Shown here piece by piece: positions 61,493 through 64,000 of a DNA stretch of 64,000 bases (positions are counted from its first letter, which is position 1; each line of letters opens with the position of its first letter). Source of the DNA: JACVRW01 sp963826165 (GTDB lineage Bacteria > Actinomycetota > Thermoleophilia > Solirubrobacterales > Thermoleophilaceae). The position numbers were made by a program, and so were the translations under genes. The notes under the pieces are model-generated. The model was given only the letters and a program-made list of their open reading frames with translations. It made no database searches and had not been told where the DNA came from. The stretch covers positions 1-64,000 of the forward strand of contig CAWGWC010000018.1 in the NCBI GenBank assembly GCA_963826165.1, given 5' to 3'.

Positions 61493-62538
61493 ACGGACCC
61501 ACGCTCGACCGCGAGACCATCGAGGCGGGCGATCCCAGCCGGATGCTCGACGACGTGCTCGCGATGCCGCTGCAGCTCGGCGACGCGTTGTGGCGCGCCC
61601 AGTCGGCGGGGATCAGCGCCGGTGACAGCTCCGCCGGGCTCGTGGTGTGCGGGATGGGCGGCTCGGCCATCGGCGGGGATCTGGCCGTCGGCGCCCTGGG
61701 CGACCGGGCCACGCGACCGATCTCGGTCGTCCGCGGCTACGCGATCGAGTCCTGGACACCCCCCGAGACGCTCGTGCTCTGCTCCAGCTACTCGGGGGAC
61801 ACCGAGGAGACGCTCGCCTGCTTCGAGGCCGCGGGAGCGGCGGGCGCCCGTCGCGCGGTCCTGACCACGGGCGGCGAGCTGGCCGAGCTGGCCCGGGCCG
61901 AGGACGTGCCCGTGATCGGCGTGCCGTCCGGAATGCAGCCGCGGTCCGCCGTGCTCTACGGCACGGTCGGCGCGCTCGAGTGCGCGGCGCTCTGCGGCGC
62001 CGCGCCGTCGCTCCACGCCGAGATCGACGGCGCGAGCGCCCTGCTCGAGCGGCTGGTGGCGCAGTGGGGCCCGGACTCGCCGGAGGACTCCCTCGCCAAG
62101 TCCATCGCGCGCGACCTGAAGGGGACGGTTCCGGTGATCCACGGCTCCGGGCCGACCGTGGGCCTGGCGCGGCGCTGGCACACGCAGATCAACGAGAACG
62201 TCAAGACCGGCGCCTGGTGGGCCGAGCTGCCGGAGGCCAACCACAACGAGATCTGCGGTTGGGCGCGAGGAGCGCAGCGCGCGCCACTCTCGGCCGTGTT
62301 CCTCGGCGATCCCGACCTCCATCCGCGCGTCGTGCGGCGAATGGAGCTCACCGCCGAGGAGGTGGCGAGCGCCGGAGCCCCGTCGATCAGGGTCGAGGCC
62401 CGCGGCGAGAGCCGCTTCGAGCGAGTGCTGTCGCACCTCCTGCTCGGCGATCTGGTGAGCGTCTACCTCGCGACCCTCGAGGGGATCGACCCGACGCCGG
62501 CGGAGGCGATCGACCGCTTCAAGCGCGCGCTGGCCTGA
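61489..62538 (+). CDS. Bifunctional phosphoglucose/phosphomannose isomerase
   Basis: A 349-residue SIS-domain enzyme from a GTG at 61489, overlapping the upstream stop by 4 bases. VVCGMGGSAIGGDLAVGA (about residues 46-63) and LCSSYSGDTEETLACFE bind the phosphosugar; the C-terminal lobe has LPEANHNEICGWARG with the catalytic Glu and nearby His, and RRWHTQINENVKTGAWW. The layout matches archaeal/actinobacterial PGI/PMI proteins that interconvert fructose-6-P with glucose-6-P and mannose-6-P. It links central metabolism to GDP-mannose supply with the neighbouring pyrophosphorylase. Confidence 0.9.
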   Translation: MNGPTLDRETIEAGDPSRMLDDVLAMPLQLGDALWRAQSAGISAGDSSAGLVVCGMGGSAIGGDLAVGALGDRATRPISVVRGYAIESWTPPETLVLCSSYSGDTEETLACFEAAGAAGARRAVLTTGGELAELARAEDVPVIGVPSGMQPRSAVLYGTVGALECAALCGAAPSLHAEIDGASALLERLVAQWGPDSPEDSLAKSIARDLKGTVPVIHGSGPTVGLARRWHTQINENVKTGAWWAELPEANHNEICGWARGAQRAPLSAVFLGDPDLHPRVVRRMELTAEEVASAGAPSIRVEARGESRFERVLSHLLLGDLVSVYLATLEGIDPTPAEAIDRFKRALA

Positions 62539-62566
62539 GCGACCCGCACTGCGGCTGGCCGGCCCC

Positions 62567-62594
62567 AAACCTTGACACGATCGTGGTAAGGTTT
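62567..62594. promoter_or_regulatory. 28-base near-palindrome upstream of merR-ahcY, likely operator/promoter
   Basis: Arms AAACCTT and AAGGTTT flank a perfect central CACGATCGTG; only two base pairs per side fail to match. A TTGACA hexamer (62572-62577) lies inside the left arm. The element is 10 bases before the likely merR ATG at 62605, where MerR-type dimers usually bind their own promoter. Autoregulation of the merR-ahcY pair is inferred. Confidence 0.6.
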
Positions 62595-62604
62595 GTCGGT
62601 CGCG

Positions 62605-62985
62605 ATGGAGGGACTCACGATCAACGAGGCCGCGGAGACGACCGGCTGGTCGGCTCGCATGCTGCGCTACATAGAGAGCGCCGGCCTGATCGAGCCCGAA
62701 CGCACGCCCAAGGGGTACCGCCTCTTCGGGCCGGGTGAGCTGCAGCGTCTGCGTACGCTGCGCGAGCTGCTCACCCGGTTCGACTGCGGCCTCACGGATG
62801 TGGCCTTCGCCCGTCGGCTGACCACGGACGCGAGTCTGAGGGAGGCCGTCGATCGCTGGTTCGAGGAGCGCCCGGAGAAGCCCGCGGAGGTCAGCACGGG
62901 CGACTGGCTCTCCTGGGAGCAGCAGAAGCATCAGCGACTACTTCTTGCCGAACCCAACCCGAAAGTCACGGAGACCGCCGCATGA
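62605..62985 (+). CDS. MerR family transcriptional regulator
   Basis: A 126-residue protein from the ATG at 62605 (a TTG at 62593 is in frame but lies in the operator). The winged-helix head reads LTINEAAETTGWSARMLRYI and ESAGLIEPERTPKGYRLFGP, a clear MerR HTH and wing. The tail (about 70-126) has one Cys and an amphipathic helix with AEVSTGDWLSWEQQKHQRLL, too short for a large effector domain and lacking a metal-binding Cys set. Its TGA overlaps the ahcY ATG (ATGA), so regulator and target are co-translated. Confidence 0.86.
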   Translation: MEGLTINEAAETTGWSARMLRYIESAGLIEPERTPKGYRLFGPGELQRLRTLRELLTRFDCGLTDVAFARRLTTDASLREAVDRWFEERPEKPAEVSTGDWLSWEQQKHQRLLLAEPNPKVTETAA

Positions 62986-64000
62986 CTGTTACCGACGCCG
63001 CCACCACCACCGACTACAAGGTCGCCGACATCTCGCTGGCCGACTTCGGCCGCAAGGAGATTTCTCTGGCCGAGCACGAGATGCCGGGCCTCATGGCCAT
63101 GCGCGAGGAGTACGCCGCCGAGCAGCCGCTCAAGGGCGCTCGCATCATGGGCTCCCTCCACATGACCGTTCAGACCGCGGTGCTGATCGAGACCCTCACC
63201 GCCCTCGGCGCTGAGGTGCGCTGGGTGTCGTGCAACATCTTCTCGACTCAGGATCACGCCGCTGCCGCCATCGCCGCGGCCGGCGTCCCGGTGTTCGCCT
63301 GGAAGGGCGAGACGCTCGAGGAGTACTGGTGGTGCACCGAGCAGGCGCTCGACTGGCCGGGCCACGACGGCCCCAACATGATCCTCGACGACGGTGGTGA
63401 CGCCACGCTCCTGATCCACAAGGGCGTGGAGTTCGAGAAGGCGGGCGCGGTGCCCGATCCCGCCTCGGCCGAGTCCGAGGAGTTCCAGGTTGTGCTCGGC
63501 CTGCTGCAGCGCAACCTGGCCGAGGACCCGCAGAAGTGGACCCGTATGGCCGCCGACATCCAGGGAGTGACCGAGGAGACCACGACCGGCGTCCACCGTC
63601 TCTACGAGATGTACGAGCAGGGCACGCTGCTGTTCCCGGCCATCAACGTCAACGACTCGGTCACCAAGTCGAAGTTCGACAACCTCTACGGCTGCCGCCA
63701 CTCGCTGATCGACGGCATCAACCGCGGCGTGGACGTGATGATCGCCGGCAAGACCGCCCTGATCTGCGGCTATGGCGACGTCGGCAAGGGCTGCGCCCAG
63801 TCGCTAAAGGGCCAGGGGGCCCGCGTGCTGATCGCCGAGATCGACCCGATCTGCGCGCTGCAGGCGGCGATGGACGGCTACCAGGTGGTGCGCCTCGAGG
63901 ACGTGGTGAGTGACATCGACATCTTCGTCACCGCCACCGGCAACAAGGACATCATCACCGCCGACCACATGGGCCGGATGAAGCACCAGGCCATCGTGGG
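62982..64000 (+). CDS. ahcY: Adenosylhomocysteinase (partial, 3' end beyond window)
   Basis: S-adenosylhomocysteine hydrolase: it splits SAH to adenosine and homocysteine with bound NAD. About 339 residues are inside the window of a usual 420-490. Substrate blocks: GSLHMTVQTAVLIETL, SCNIFSTQDHAAAAIAAAG, ILDDGGDATLLIHKG, TTTGVHRLYEMYEQG and FPAINVNDSVTKSKFDNLYG. The NAD site is ALICGYGDVGKGCAQSLKGQ (about residue 259 on). All expected residues are present. Co-translated with merR; its product activity would relieve SAH inhibition of the many methyltransferases to the left. Confidence 0.96.
   Translation, partial: MTVTDAATTTDYKVADISLADFGRKEISLAEHEMPGLMAMREEYAAEQPLKGARIMGSLHMTVQTAVLIETLTALGAEVRWVSCNIFSTQDHAAAAIAAAGVPVFAWKGETLEEYWWCTEQALDWPGHDGPNMILDDGGDATLLIHKGVEFEKAGAVPDPASAESEEFQVVLGLLQRNLAEDPQKWTRMAADIQGVTEETTTGVHRLYEMYEQGTLLFPAINVNDSVTKSKFDNLYGCRHSLIDGINRGVDVMIAGKTALICGYGDVGKGCAQSLKGQGARVLIAEIDPICALQAAMDGYQVVRLEDVVSDIDIFVTATGNKDIITADHMGRMKHQAIV

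Noticed and set aside
62540..62567. Terminator after the PGI/PMI gene
   Set aside because: GC-rich bases CTGGCCGGCC form only a weak palindrome and no T-run follows.
1..64000. Mobile element or integrase as the origin of the locus
   Set aside because: No transposase, integrase, terminal inverted repeat or tRNA edge was seen in the window; transfer remains possible but is not supported here.

Overview
The window is high-GC, densely packed DNA with many GTG and some TTG starts and frequent 4-base stop/start overlaps. The gene set (LytR-CpsA-Psr protein, LPxTG-type surface protein, fused Wzz/BY-kinase, PGI/PMI isomerase, MerR-AhcY pair) points to a Gram-positive actinobacterium. A deep lineage such as Thermoleophilia/Solirubrobacterales is my best guess. 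That placement is inference from gene content and base composition, not from a marker gene.

Bases 1 to about 55,900 form one very large surface-polysaccharide locus made of many short, alternating-strand units. From left to right: a leftward unit of methyltransferases, a flippase and an exostosin-like transferase (0-4 kb); a GT4 plus an O-antigen-polymerase pair and a lone GT4 (4-7.7 kb); a Wzz/BY-kinase (7.8-9.4 kb); two polyprenyl-phosphate glycosylphosphotransferases flanking a secreted clan GH-A hydrolase and a GT4 (9.4-14.7 kb); a second polymerase, a lipoprotein and a GT4 (14.8-18 kb); a leftward unit of flippase, GT4, GT4-GT2 fusion, third polymerase, GT2, GT4 and an LPxTG-type protein (18-26.7 kb); a rightward unit with a TPR-like protein, a GT2/WsaF-like transferase and two methyltransferases (26.7-31.6 kb); an ABC polysaccharide exporter (31.6-33.8 kb); GT39-like membrane transferases, tandem StrF-like transferases and two long leftward methyltransferase/GT2 units that include PhyH and TylF family enzymes (33.9-53.8 kb); then a cytidylyltransferase and a third flippase, both badly frame-broken (53.8-55.9 kb).

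From about 55.9 kb to the right edge lies a clean rightward unit: tag (3-methyladenine glycosylase), an M20 peptidase, an LCP ligase-like protein, UDP-glucose dehydrogenase, a nucleotidyltransferase, PGI/PMI isomerase, a MerR regulator and ahcY (cut by the window end). The sugar-nucleotide genes supply UDP-glucuronate and probably GDP-mannose. The LCP protein could attach finished polymer to the wall. AhcY clears the S-adenosylhomocysteine that the roughly twelve methyltransferases of the locus would make.

Two export routes (Wzx/Wzy/Wzz and Wzm/Wzt), three polymerases and three flippases imply more than one glycan. Several genes carry one or more frame breaks, concentrated near 15.06, 19.5-19.8, 27.1-30.4, 37.9-39.6, 46.4 and 53.4-55.9 kb. 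I reconstructed these by joining frames that continue conserved family sequence. Assembly error and real decay cannot be separated from the sequence alone. I saw no tRNA, rRNA, CRISPR array, transposase or integrase. No stretch longer than 300 bases lacks a gene.
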